From: Planctomycetaceae bacterium
GTDB taxonomy: Bacteria > Planctomycetota > Planctomycetia > Planctomycetales > Planctomycetaceae
Assembly: GCA_041398825.1 (NCBI GenBank)
Contig: JAWKTX010000004.1
Coordinates: forward strand, 372,001-436,000
Reading direction: 5' to 3'
Length of the DNA: 64,000 bases
Shown here one piece after another: positions 25,069 to 34,502 of the stretch (positions are counted from its first letter, which is position 1; every line of letters begins with the position of its first letter). Below the pieces are notes generated by a model that made no database searches, was not told the origin of the DNA, and was given only the letters and a program-made list of their open reading frames with translations. The position numbers were made by a program, and so were the translations under genes.

Positions 25069-27573
25069 ATGACTGATTCTGAGCAGGATGAAAACCCGTC
25101 GACTCCAACGACCGCCGAACGTGTCCAACAGCTGGAGCAAGCGCTTCAATTTACGCGTGACGCGTTTCGGGCAACCCAGCAGGAGCTGGTAGAATCACGG
25201 CGACAGTTGGTGGAATCCCGGCAACAGCTGCACAGTGCGATCGGAGAGCTCAACAGGGTCAGAGGTGAACGCGATACGCTGCCTTCCGACCTGCAGCAAA
25301 CGCTTCAGGAGCTGCAGGAGAAAACGGATTTCATTCTGGCTGCAACCGGCGAGGGCATCTGTGAATTCGATTCGGACAGTCGTCTGACATTCATGAACGC
25401 GGCCGCAGCCCGCATGCTCGGACGTGAAGCGAATGAGGCTGTCGGGAAGACTGTGTCCGAAATCTTTGGGTTTGAATGTCGTTCGGTTACCGAATTGAAC
25501 GCAGGCGACTGCGCGGCCGCAGATGTTTCAAAAGAAGGTTTCGCACGTCGAAACCCGCGGGATACTCTTGTAAGGGCAGATGGAACATCATTTCCCGTCG
25601 AGCTTGTCGTTTCGCCGGAGTACCCTTCCCGATCCGGACAGACCGGCTCCATTGTCGTCATTCGAGATACGACCGAAACAATTCGAACCCATCAGGAAAT
25701 CGAACGGCAGCAACAAAGGATTCGCCTGATCGCCGACAGTGTGCCAGCTCTGGTCAGCTATGTTGGTCCGGATATGCGGTACCGATTCGTCAACAAGCGG
25801 TATTGCGAATACTTCAATTTGAAACGGGAAGAGATTGTTGGCAAGCATGTCCGCGAGCTCGTGACTTTGGGCGCATTTGATCAGGCCGCGCCAAGAATTC
25901 GTCGCGCGTTGGCAGGAGAAACGGTTCACTATGAACTGATTGTCCCGCGTCACGACGGTACACCGTTTTTTGCGAGTGTCACTTACACGCCGGAGATTGT
26001 TGAAAATACGGTTCTGGGCGTTGTTGCTATTGTCGTTGACATGACAGCATTAAAGGAGGCGGAAAATCGCTACGAGCGCGCGGCGGCTGGCACTGGTGAC
26101 GGCATCTTTGACTGGGACATCGAATCGCCGCAGTTCTATGGCTCTCCGAGATTCTGGTTGAAACTTGGTCAGCCAGACCATGATCCGATGGCAACACTGG
26201 ATGAATACTTTCAGGGCGTGCATCCGGAAGACCTGGACAACTATCGAATACAACTTCAGAAACTTATTGCGGGTGAAATTGAATCACTGGAGTTTGAACA
26301 TCGTTATTTCGTAACGGACAACGTGTGTGAGTGGTTCCTCACTCGGGGACGGATTGGATTGGATTCGACGCAGAGGAGAAGGTTCTTTTCGGGCTCGATT
26401 CGTAAGATCAGCGACCGCAAGCAACTGGAAATCCAGCTACGTGAAGAACTGCGAAAGCGAGACATCTTCCTCGCCATGCTCTCACATGAACTTCGTAATC
26501 CGGTAAATGCGTTGATGCTTGCCGCGCAGCTTGGCCTGACGGTAAACCTGTCCGTGACTGAAATGTCCGAATGCATGGAGACAATTGATTCTCAGGCCCG
26601 ACTGCTGCGACGGCTGCTCGACGATTTGCTGGATCTTTCGCGATTGAACTACAACAAACTGAATCTCAGGAAATCCAGATTCAATGTTTGTAGAGTCGTG
26701 CAGGACGCCATTTCCGCACTGCAGGCTAAAGCTGAAAGCAAGTCTGTGGCGCTGAAAGTGACGGCGATGAATGAAGGGCTGTTCGTGGATGCAGACCGCG
26801 ATCGAATTATGCAGTGCATCCTGAATCTCATCACGAATGCCATCAAGTACACGTCGGCAGGAGGGAACGTGGAGGTATCTCTGGAGGCGGATGAAGGAAA
26901 GCTGGAGATCTCTGTCGCAGATGACGGCATTGGAATGTCTGAGCAGACTCTTGCAACGGCATTTGAGATGTTTAGTCAGGCAAATTCTCTCGCGGCTGGC
27001 TCAGAAGGAGGCCTTGGACTGGGGCTTGCACTGGTCAGTACCATCTGTCAATTGCATGGGGGAACAGTCACGGCCGAAAGTGAAGGGTTGGGTCGGGGCA
27101 GCACGCTTCGAATCACCCTTCCAGGAGTCGTCGCGTCCTTCGACGATCAAATGCCCTCGGGCTCAATGGTCGAGTCAACTTACAGCCCAATTCGTCCTCA
27201 GATTCGCCGCATATTACTGATTGACGACTTGCCAACCGGGCGAGCCATGCTGGCGAGATGTCTGACTGCAAATGGCTTTGAAGTCATGGAAGCCGAGACG
27301 GGGGAAAACGGAATTGAACTGGCCCGAAAGAATCGCCCGGACGTAGTGATTGCAGATATCGGGCTGCCGGACATCTCAGGATTTGATGTGGCAAGACGAC
27401 TTCGACAGCACCCCGAAACAAGACATCTGCCACTCTTTGCACTCACCGGTTATGGACAGGAAAGTGACCTGCTGAAGTCGAAGGGTGCCGGCTTTAACCT
27501 ACACCTGACAAAACCTGTGGATTTGTCAGCCATGCTCCTGGCATTAGCAGGGGAGTACCCGGATGCGCCGTGA
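25069..27573 (+). CDS. PAS-domain hybrid histidine kinase with C-terminal receiver
   Basis: About 834 residues from the ATG at 25069. An N-terminal coiled coil (about 15-80) is followed by three PAS regions: one with FILAATGEGICEFDSDSRL, one with RLIADSVPALVSYVGPDMRY and a PAS_3-like one with DGIFDWDIESPQFYGS. The dimerisation/phosphotransfer domain has LSHELRNPVNAL (His about 473), then N-box ILNLITNAIKYT, GIGMSEQTL and GGLGLGLALV. The C-terminal receiver has VIADIGLPDIS (Asp about 763). No transmembrane segment is seen, so it is a cytoplasmic sensor. It is followed 222 bp later by the CsrA-receiver gene, a possible target. Confidence 0.93.
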   Translation: MTDSEQDENPSTPTTAERVQQLEQALQFTRDAFRATQQELVESRRQLVESRQQLHSAIGELNRVRGERDTLPSDLQQTLQELQEKTDFILAATGEGICEFDSDSRLTFMNAAAARMLGREANEAVGKTVSEIFGFECRSVTELNAGDCAAADVSKEGFARRNPRDTLVRADGTSFPVELVVSPEYPSRSGQTGSIVVIRDTTETIRTHQEIERQQQRIRLIADSVPALVSYVGPDMRYRFVNKRYCEYFNLKREEIVGKHVRELVTLGAFDQAAPRIRRALAGETVHYELIVPRHDGTPFFASVTYTPEIVENTVLGVVAIVVDMTALKEAENRYERAAAGTGDGIFDWDIESPQFYGSPRFWLKLGQPDHDPMATLDEYFQGVHPEDLDNYRIQLQKLIAGEIESLEFEHRYFVTDNVCEWFLTRGRIGLDSTQRRRFFSGSIRKISDRKQLEIQLREELRKRDIFLAMLSHELRNPVNALMLAAQLGLTVNLSVTEMSECMETIDSQARLLRRLLDDLLDLSRLNYNKLNLRKSRFNVCRVVQDAISALQAKAESKSVALKVTAMNEGLFVDADRDRIMQCILNLITNAIKYTSAGGNVEVSLEADEGKLEISVADDGIGMSEQTLATAFEMFSQANSLAAGSEGGLGLGLALVSTICQLHGGTVTAESEGLGRGSTLRITLPGVVASFDDQMPSGSMVESTYSPIRPQIRRILLIDDLPTGRAMLARCLTANGFEVMEAETGENGIELARKNRPDVVIADIGLPDISGFDVARRLRQHPETRHLPLFALTGYGQESDLLKSKGAGFNLHLTKPVDLSAMLLALAGEYPDAP

Positions 27574-27680
27574 ATTCCGTCACCCATTCACCTTGTGCAA
27601 GTGATGTATGATGTGGGGGGATTCCCTAATGTTGCCGGAAAGAATGCAGCTCCAGGTTTACTACTGCAGGAAATCGACGA

Positions 27681-27703
27681 GGATCACACGGGTGGGAGGA
27701 TCC
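27681..27703 (+). promoter_or_regulatory. GGATC hairpin with GGA motifs upstream of the CsrA-receiver gene
   Basis: GGATC at 27681 can pair with GATCC at 27699, leaving a loop with GGGTGGGAG. GGA motifs in loops are the usual CsrA target, and another GGAG overlaps the start region (27785). Autoregulation is a possibility only; the stem is just 5 bp. Confidence 0.25.
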
Positions 27704-27795
27704 TGGCCACCTTTATTCTTCCGAGCCAACTGATCGAATGATCTCGCCTGAAATGACTTTGGGCTTTGGTTCGACCTTCAGCATGGAGCGAAGGG

Positions 27796-28590
27796 ATGCT
27801 TGTACTTTCTCGCAGGACGGGCGAAGACATTGTGATTCCACAGGTCAATGTGGAATTCCGAGTCCTTGGTATTCGTGGTACGACAGTTCGAATCGGGATC
27901 CTCGCACCGCAGCACATCCAAATACTGCGGAAGGAAATGCTCCCGGTGCTGGACGATGCGGATGACGTCGCGGGGGCTTCGCGGAAGTTGATGCCGGTCG
28001 CGATTGATCCAACCAGTGATCCCAAAGAAATCCATCGCCTGCGAAACCTGTTAAATGAATTGTCGCTGACCATCCAGACGGCGTTGATGCAGCATGAACG
28101 TGGTCAACTGCAGGATGTGCAGGCAACGCTTCAACAGATGCACTCGTCGATCCAATCATCGGCCCACACCGCTGTCAGCGGTGTTGAGTCGAAAGAAATG
28201 GGGGCCGTTCGAGTCTTGCTGGTTGAGGATCAGCCTCGTGAAAGAGATCTGATGGTGCAGGTGCTTCAGCGTGGTGGTTGCGAAGTCGACATCGCGTCCG
28301 ATGGAGTTGAGGCCGTAAGACTGGCCGCGCAGAAGCGGCCGGACATTATCCTGATGGATTTGAATCTGCCAGGACAGGATGGAGCGGCGGCGGCCTGCCA
28401 GATTCATGAGATCCCGGCCTGCCGCAGTGTTCCTATTCTGGCAATCACCGGGGAAGGCGAAGACGATCGATCGAGTGAATTCACCCAATGGATCCGCAAA
28501 CCAGTAGACCTTCGCAAGATACTCGGACGCGTGCAGGCGCTGACTGCGGCGGGGGATTCGAGGCTACCCGTGTTCGGATCGAAGAACTAG
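27796..28590 (+). CDS. CsrA domain fused to a receiver domain
   Basis: A 264-residue protein. The frame is open from 27766, but ATG 27796 with GGAG upstream gives the exact CsrA start. Residues 1-50 are a CsrA RNA-binding domain: MLVLSRRTGEDIVI at the start, GIRGTTVRIGILAP, and ILRKEM with Arg 45 at the key RNA-contact position. Residues about 75-120 are a predicted helical linker. Residues about 134-250 are a receiver domain with VEDQ acid pocket, IILMDLNLPG (Asp about 188), AITGEG and RKPVD. CsrA normally stands alone as a 60-residue dimer. Here phosphorylation could govern mRNA binding. The kinase just upstream is an obvious candidate partner. Confidence 0.93.
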   Translation: MLVLSRRTGEDIVIPQVNVEFRVLGIRGTTVRIGILAPQHIQILRKEMLPVLDDADDVAGASRKLMPVAIDPTSDPKEIHRLRNLLNELSLTIQTALMQHERGQLQDVQATLQQMHSSIQSSAHTAVSGVESKEMGAVRVLLVEDQPRERDLMVQVLQRGGCEVDIASDGVEAVRLAAQKRPDIILMDLNLPGQDGAAAACQIHEIPACRSVPILAITGEGEDDRSSEFTQWIRKPVDLRKILGRVQALTAAGDSRLPVFGSKN

Positions 28591-28656
28591 CAATCATCTG
28601 CTGAGGTTCTGAGAATGCCGGATAAAGAATGATCCGCACGATATTGAAGACGGCTT

Positions 28657-29868
28657 TTACCAATGCGATACTGGTCCGTTGGGGACTTTGATGAGTGCCG
28701 TTGGAACTGAGACTTCCCGTTCACCATGTCTCAGTCGAATTTGCGACATGATTTCGTCAAATTCTTTGTAGGACTCGAAACGTCGCAAACGCGCTTCAAG
28801 GTCGTCAGGAATTCCCAGACGGACACCATACCAGGCCGCAAACTTGCGGAAGAGCAGACAACTGAATTCGGCATGCTGTTCGACCATCATTCTGAAATGT
28901 CTGCTCAGGAAATCCAGCTGTTCGTCAACGCCTGGCGTCCATTCCTGCTGTTCGCGAACAATTTGATTCAGCGAATCATTGCCTTTTTGCGCATCGGAAC
29001 CGTCCAGGTTTGCCAGACCATTCATCACACGATCGATGCGTCGAAAAAGCCATGGATCCAGCATGGCACCGCGGCCAATCGCGATCCCATCACACCCGGT
29101 TTCGCTGAACATCGAAAGGGCATCGTTGACAGTTCGAATATCTCCATTCGCGATAACGGGGATAGATGTGACGGCCGCTACCACGTCTTTTATCGCTCTG
29201 CGATTGACTGCCCCATGGAAGCCCTGTGCCCGGGTTCGTCCGTGTACTGTGATTGCTGCGACGCCGACTTGTTCCAGTTCGGCTGCCAATTGCGGGGCGG
29301 TCAGGTTGTCGTCGTCCCAGCCAAGTCTCATTTTTACCGTGACGGGGATATGAACGGCGTCGATCACTCGCGCTGCAGCCTCAACGGCGCCATCCACATT
29401 GCACATCAGTCTTGCTCCGCCCCCGGTTCCATTTACCTTGGCCATGGGGCAGCCCATGTTGATGTCGATTCCCTGGTAACCGCGATCGTTTAACCAGCGG
29501 GCCGCGTCAACAAGGTGGTCGGTGACTCCGCTGAAAATCTGCACCGACAATGGGCGGTCTTCTTCGCAGGTCTCGACGAGTTCCAGAGATTTTCGAGTTT
29601 CTGAAACAAGCATCGTTGCCTGTACCAGATCTGTCGTGGCGAGTCCCAGACCGCCAAGTCGACGGAGGACACGCCTGAAGGCCAGGTGGGTGTATCCCGC
29701 CAATGGAGCCAGGAAGTATCGAGTCGGTATGGGGCGACCTCCGATTTCGATCGGTCCTGCCAACTGTCTGAGTGTCGGCCGGTTATCGGCGTTGCCGTGC
29801 GGCATGAAGGCATTGCTGGTGGGAAAGAAGGCTGCCTCGTGGGATACAGGAAATGGGTCAGGCATCAT
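28657..29868 (-). CDS. tRNA-dihydrouridine synthase (DusB-like)
   Basis: A 403-residue flavoenzyme that reduces uridines in the D-loop of tRNA. It shows LAPLAGYTHLAFRRVLR, the catalytic cysteine in GIDINMGCPMAKVNGTGGG, VTVKMRLGWDD for FMN/tRNA contact, AITVHGRTRAQGF and VIANGDIRT. The C-terminal extension is about 50 residues longer than a minimal Dus. It starts with ATG at 29868, overlapping the TGA of the upstream Maf gene (ATGA), so both are translated from one mRNA. The family is certain; the DusB subtype is less so. Confidence 0.93.
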   Translation of the reverse strand: MMPDPFPVSHEAAFFPTSNAFMPHGNADNRPTLRQLAGPIEIGGRPIPTRYFLAPLAGYTHLAFRRVLRRLGGLGLATTDLVQATMLVSETRKSLELVETCEEDRPLSVQIFSGVTDHLVDAARWLNDRGYQGIDINMGCPMAKVNGTGGGARLMCNVDGAVEAAARVIDAVHIPVTVKMRLGWDDDNLTAPQLAAELEQVGVAAITVHGRTRAQGFHGAVNRRAIKDVVAAVTSIPVIANGDIRTVNDALSMFSETGCDGIAIGRGAMLDPWLFRRIDRVMNGLANLDGSDAQKGNDSLNQIVREQQEWTPGVDEQLDFLSRHFRMMVEQHAEFSCLLFRKFAAWYGVRLGIPDDLEARLRRFESYKEFDEIMSQIRLRHGEREVSVPTALIKVPNGPVSHW

Positions 29869-30548
29869 GCGTTGCCAGCTCCGTCGTGATTGCCGGCGAT
29901 GGTTGCAGGGATTCTGATATTGACGGACTGCAATGCCTGCACGACTTCCAGCACTGGCAGGCCAATCACGCTGGTAAGGCTGCCGCTGATGCCACAGACA
30001 AATGCCTGCGCATGGCCTTGTATGGCGTAACCGCCTGCTTTTCCTGGCGATTCTCCGGTACTGATGTACCAGCGAATCAGTTCGTCATTGAGTGGGACGA
30101 ATGAGACTTCGGTTCTGACGATATGTGACCATGTCTGTCCGGCACGCGACACCATAAGTCCCGTCCAGACAGAGTGTGTGGTCCCGGATAACAATTCACT
30201 CATCCAGTCGAACACCTGATGCCGCCAACGATCGGGGTCGGGCTGTCCAAGTACGACGCTGTGATCACTCTTATCCTTTGCGATCACGATGGTGTCAGCG
30301 ACCAGAATGGCAGGATCTGAAAGATCGGTACGTTGTTCAACCTGTGCTGTCACATCATTGAATTTCATGGCAACGATCTTCAGCAGTCGTTGTTCGAGTT
30401 CGTTGTCTGTTGACAGACCTTCAAACCCCGGCTCTTCGGAATCAAGGGGCGGACAAATCTCAATCGGTATGTCGCCCGTCACTTGCCGTAGAAGAGCAAG
30501 ACGGCGTGGAGATCTTGATCCAAGCACAATTGCAGGTGATGAATTCAT
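29865..30548 (-). CDS. Maf-family nucleotide pyrophosphatase, copy 1
   Basis: A 227-residue Maf protein. It begins IVLGSRSPRRLALLRQ, the phosphate-binding signature, and has a conserved acidic/lysine block AILVADTIVIAKDK and TGESPGKAGGYAIQGHA, where family members bind and hydrolyse non-canonical nucleoside triphosphates. It is longer than typical (about 195 residues) and diverged from the copy at 62343. It is coupled to the dus gene by an ATGA overlap. The start ATG at 30548 is the first in frame. Confidence 0.9.
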   Translation of the reverse strand: MNSSPAIVLGSRSPRRLALLRQVTGDIPIEICPPLDSEEPGFEGLSTDNELEQRLLKIVAMKFNDVTAQVEQRTDLSDPAILVADTIVIAKDKSDHSVVLGQPDPDRWRHQVFDWMSELLSGTTHSVWTGLMVSRAGQTWSHIVRTEVSFVPLNDELIRWYISTGESPGKAGGYAIQGHAQAFVCGISGSLTSVIGLPVLEVVQALQSVNIRIPATIAGNHDGAGNA

Positions 30549-31001
30549 GATTCGATCGGACAGAAGAAAGTTTGCTGAGAGTCAACCGGTGCAATATGCC
30601 GCTTCGATCTTCGGGACGGATGCCTGAACTGAAACCAATGAAAAAGAAGTGGGCAGCGATCGTTTGATCTGACTAAAGATTTCGCTGGAGTCGTGGTGTT
30701 CCATTGCAGGCCGCGTAGCGGCTGCATCATGGTAAGTGAATTCTCTGCCGAGTTGCAGCCTTCATTCTCAGAGACCGAAGTTGACGAAGCAGTGTTGCCG
30801 GGATTGCATGGTGTCCCTTGAAATTCAGACGCAGAATTGTCGCGTCATCATGTATTTTCCTTTACAACACAGTTTGCGATTTTTTTCACAGGGCGCCGCG
30901 GTTGAGGATCGATCAGATCTTGAGTTTGATTGCAGCCGCGGACAAGCTCATTGTTGGTGAGACCTGAAATAAAAAGACCTGAATTCAGGAGTATTTTCTA
31001 C
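30549..31001. other. Divergent intergenic region
   Basis: This 450-bp region separates the minus-strand maf/dus operon from the plus-strand SGNH/dehydrogenase gene and must hold both promoters. No clear promoter or operator was identified and no gene is supported. Confidence 0.5.
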
Positions 31002-34000
31002 GTGCGAAACCCCAGCCTTGTCTTTCTGGCCATAGCTTTCCTGATATCCGGCACTTGGGGCCCATCAGTGGTTGCTCAGCCTCCTTCCAAAGAACTTGCC
31101 AAAGAATTGTTGGCACTCCCTGCCCGACCGAAACGCCCCGATCTGCCAGCCGGCACTCTCCCCCTCAAGTTTATCAACAACGAACGAATTGCTTTTCTGG
31201 GCAACTCGCTGGCTGAGCGGATGAATCTGTTTGGTCACTTCGAGACTCTGTTGCACACGCGATTTCCTGACAAGCAACTGGTTGTTCGCAACTTTGCTCG
31301 CCCGGCTGAAGAAGTCGGAGTTCACCAGAGGTCCAATGACTACACTGCCCTGGACGATCCCATGGCAGCATTCGGAGCCGATACATACTTCTGTTTCTTT
31401 GGTTACAACGAATCGTTTGCCGGTGCGGACGGTCTGGACAGATTCAAAGAACAATATGGCACGTATCTGGATGAGATCGCCAAACGCTATCCTCGTGACG
31501 ATTCCAGAGCTTCACCACGGTTCGTCCTGATTTCACCGATTGCATTTGAGGCTACCGGGGATCCTCTTTTGCCTGATGGCAGCGCCGAAAACAGCAACCT
31601 GCAGCTGTACAGCGATGCCATTGAGCAGTTTGCAAAGAACAGGGGTCTGGCATTTGTTGATGTATTCGACCGGTCGAATGAATTGTTAAATGCAGAACCC
31701 GGAATGCAGTACACGATTAATGGTTGTCACCTGAACAATCGCGGAGATCAGGAGGTTGCTCGCATCATCGACGAAGTGATGTTTGGCGCCGCGTCACCAG
31801 CAAGCTTCGGAAGTCCGGGATACGAGAAACTACGAGCGGCTGTAAATGATAAGTCGTTTGTGCATCTGCAGGATTATCGGATGCTGAATGGCTGGTATGT
31901 CTATGGCGGTCGACGAACCTGGGATACCGAAACCTTTCCCCGTGAGTACAAAAAGATCCGGGAAATGGCAGCCGTTCGCGATCAGTATGTATGGGATATT
32001 GCTGCCGGTAAGCCAGTGCCTGATCAGCCCGATGATTCGGGAACGACCGATCTGTTTACTCCGGAAACGCGGTTCGGAAATCCTCGACAGGATTATTCGG
32101 AAGCTGAAGAACTGCGATACCTGACACCCCGGCAATTGGTTGAATCATGCACCGTCCCGGACGGTTTTGCGGTCGAGCCTTTTGCTGACGAAACCATGTT
32201 TCCGGAGCTGGCAAAACCCGTTCAGTTGAACTTTGACAACAAGGGGCGGCTTTGGGTTTCTTGTATGCCAACCTACCCACAATGGAAGCCGGGAGACCCC
32301 AAACCAAATGATCGCCTGATCATTCTGGAAGACACAGATCAGGACGGCAAAGCTGACAATTGCAAGGTGTTCTACGACGAACTGCATTGTCCAACTGGTT
32401 TTGAATTCTGGAACGGCGGAGTGCTGGTTGTTGATCAACCGCGACTTCTGTTTCTGAAGGATACGGATGGTGACGATAAAGCAGATCTGGTTGTGCATTT
32501 GATGGACGGTTGGGCAACTGACGATACGCATCACACATGCAGCGCGTTTGAGTGGAATCACGGCGGATATCTTCACATGCTTGAAGGTATCGCAACCAGC
32601 ACAACGCTGGAAACACCATGGGGACCATATCGCAGCAAAGGTGCTGGAGGTGCCTATGTGATGGATCCGCGGTCACTGAAGATTCGACAGTTTGCACTTC
32701 CCGGACAGTACAACATGTGGTGTTACGTGTTCAATAACTGGGGGCAGGGGTTTGTCGGAGACGGGACGACAGCCAATCAGGCCTGGGATACGCCGCTTTC
32801 CGGAGCCCAGTTCGGTGGACGCACGGGGCTGAATTTCATTTTTAACAACGAAGGAATGCGACCAGCTCTCGGGAATGAGTTTCTGGTGTCGCGGCACTTT
32901 CCGGATGACGTTCAGGGACAGTTTACCTATGCCTGCGTGATCAACATGAATGGCTTTCCGCGGTTTACAGTGGGTGATGATGGCGGAGGCTACCATGGTG
33001 CTCGACTGAAGAAGCCAGATGGTTCACCAGACGATTTGATCCGTTCAACCGACAAGCATTTTCGACCGGCAGATCCGCAAATTGGTCCTGATGGCGCGAT
33101 GTGGTTTGGTGATTGGGCCAATGCGTTGATCGGTCATATGCAGTACAGCCAGCGAGACCCGAATCGTGATCATACCAGGGGCCGCATCTATCGACTGACC
33201 TATCCCTCCAGACCGCTCGTCAAACCTGTGACCCAGTTCGGGAAATCGGTGCCAGAGATTCTTGAACAACTTCGGGAATATGAATGGCGTACTCGATATC
33301 GAGCTCGTCGTGAACTTCGCGACCGGGCCAGCTCCGATGTGCTGCCAGCCGTGGAGAAGTGGATTGCCAGCCTGGACAGGCAGGATCCCGAATACGACCG
33401 TCTTCGAACCGAAGCATTGTGGATTCAACAGTCTCATCACCACATCGACAAGACTCTGCTAACGACTGTCGTGACCAGCGCCGCAGAACCGAATGCCCGC
33501 GCGGCTGCCGTTCGAATCATTGCTGACGAGCGAGAATCGGTTCCGGACGCATTGAATCTCCTGGCCGCTGCGTCCAGAGATCAGCACCCCCGGGTTCGCA
33601 CCGAAGCCGCTCGCGGGCTCAGCTATTACGACGACATGGTGGCTGTCAAAGCACTGATGGCAATGACCAGTTTCGATGCGGACTACTGGGTCGACTACAC
33701 CGTTCGGCACGCGCTCGCTGCTCACGAATCTCTTTGGCGAGCTGACTTTGTGACCGGCCGTATTCCTGAGGCGGGAGCCCGCGCAGGGGAAATTGTGAGC
33801 CAGATTATGTCGGCTTCCAAATCCGGTGCGGCGGCATTTCCTCACCTGCAGGTGCTGCTCAGCCAGGAAACAAAACCTGAAGAACAACGCAACAAGGCAA
33901 TGACGGCTCTTGCGGATCTGGAAGGTGGCAATGGCAATCGTGGCCGCGAAGTCTTCGTGCGAAACTGCACGGCATGTCATCGCGTTGCAAATGGCGAAGG

Positions 34001-34355
34001 TCGCGACTTTGGCCCCAATCTGGCAGGCGTTGCGAAACGCATGAACAAAGTGAAGATTGTTCAGTCGATTGTGGACCCCAATGCTGAAGTTGCGGAAAAA
34101 TATCGCCAAACGGTGATCGTGACATCAGACGGCATGCCGGTCGCCGGGCTTGTGGTCAAGGAAGATGATCTGAACGTGGATATCTTCGATGGCAAAGCAG
34201 TACGAACAATCGCTAAGTCTGATATCGAGGACAGAGTGATTCAGCAGCAAAGCAGCATGCCGGAAGGGGCCGCCGCGACGGTCGCCCCTTCAGAATTCGT
34301 CGACCTGCTGGCTTATCTGAATGCTCAGAATCAGGATGTCCCGCCGCAGAAGTAG
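31002..34355 (+). CDS. SGNH hydrolase / PVC-type dehydrogenase / HEAT / haem fusion protein
   Basis: A 1117-residue exported protein starting with GTG at 31002, behind GGAG. A signal peptide (LVFLAIAFLISGTW, cut after VVAQ) leads into an SGNH-like hydrolase: FLGNSLAERM, FFGYNESF and NGCHLNNRGDQ. From about residue 385 comes a PVC-type membrane-bound dehydrogenase/beta-propeller region (GFAVEPFADETMFPELAKPV, NRLIILEDTDQDGKAD, WFGDWANALIGHM). HEAT-like helices occupy about 770-980. It ends with a haem c domain, FVRNCTACHRVANGEGRDFG, and GPNLAGV. The Ca-binding-like DTDQDGKAD is also notable. Substrate unknown; sugar oxidation is a common guess. Confidence 0.93.
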   Translation: MRNPSLVFLAIAFLISGTWGPSVVAQPPSKELAKELLALPARPKRPDLPAGTLPLKFINNERIAFLGNSLAERMNLFGHFETLLHTRFPDKQLVVRNFARPAEEVGVHQRSNDYTALDDPMAAFGADTYFCFFGYNESFAGADGLDRFKEQYGTYLDEIAKRYPRDDSRASPRFVLISPIAFEATGDPLLPDGSAENSNLQLYSDAIEQFAKNRGLAFVDVFDRSNELLNAEPGMQYTINGCHLNNRGDQEVARIIDEVMFGAASPASFGSPGYEKLRAAVNDKSFVHLQDYRMLNGWYVYGGRRTWDTETFPREYKKIREMAAVRDQYVWDIAAGKPVPDQPDDSGTTDLFTPETRFGNPRQDYSEAEELRYLTPRQLVESCTVPDGFAVEPFADETMFPELAKPVQLNFDNKGRLWVSCMPTYPQWKPGDPKPNDRLIILEDTDQDGKADNCKVFYDELHCPTGFEFWNGGVLVVDQPRLLFLKDTDGDDKADLVVHLMDGWATDDTHHTCSAFEWNHGGYLHMLEGIATSTTLETPWGPYRSKGAGGAYVMDPRSLKIRQFALPGQYNMWCYVFNNWGQGFVGDGTTANQAWDTPLSGAQFGGRTGLNFIFNNEGMRPALGNEFLVSRHFPDDVQGQFTYACVINMNGFPRFTVGDDGGGYHGARLKKPDGSPDDLIRSTDKHFRPADPQIGPDGAMWFGDWANALIGHMQYSQRDPNRDHTRGRIYRLTYPSRPLVKPVTQFGKSVPEILEQLREYEWRTRYRARRELRDRASSDVLPAVEKWIASLDRQDPEYDRLRTEALWIQQSHHHIDKTLLTTVVTSAAEPNARAAAVRIIADERESVPDALNLLAAASRDQHPRVRTEAARGLSYYDDMVAVKALMAMTSFDADYWVDYTVRHALAAHESLWRADFVTGRIPEAGARAGEIVSQIMSASKSGAAAFPHLQVLLSQETKPEEQRNKAMTALADLEGGNGNRGREVFVRNCTACHRVANGEGRDFGPNLAGVAKRMNKVKIVQSIVDPNAEVAEKYRQTVIVTSDGMPVAGLVVKEDDLNVDIFDGKAVRTIAKSDIEDRVIQQQSSMPEGAAATVAPSEFVDLLAYLNAQNQDVPPQK

Positions 34356-34400
34356 CCGTCAGAACAAACGGGATCTTTGCAGATTGTCGTCATCAACAGC

Positions 34401-34433
34401 GGCCCGGCATCACCTTTGATGTCGGGCCTTTTT
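34401..34433 (+). terminator. Rho-independent terminator of the SGNH fusion gene
   Basis: GGCCCGGCATCA pairs with TGATGTCGGGCC (one mismatch) around a four-base loop, followed directly by TTTTT. It begins 45 bp after the stop codon and precedes the convergent rodA gene. Confidence 0.85.
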
Positions 34434-34502
34434 GCTGGAAGGAGCCGGGCAAGATCATGTTCGTCTTTGTTCCCGGAGGTGATGATTCCAGCATACGTTC
34501 GG

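Noticed and set aside
24708..25076. 122-codon frame upstream of the hybrid kinase
   Set aside because: No family resemblance, no ribosome binding site of note, and it overlaps the real start of the kinase gene.
28726..29493. 255-codon frame on the plus strand within dus
   Set aside because: Antisense shadow of the dihydrouridine synthase; the minus-strand translation has all Dus motifs.
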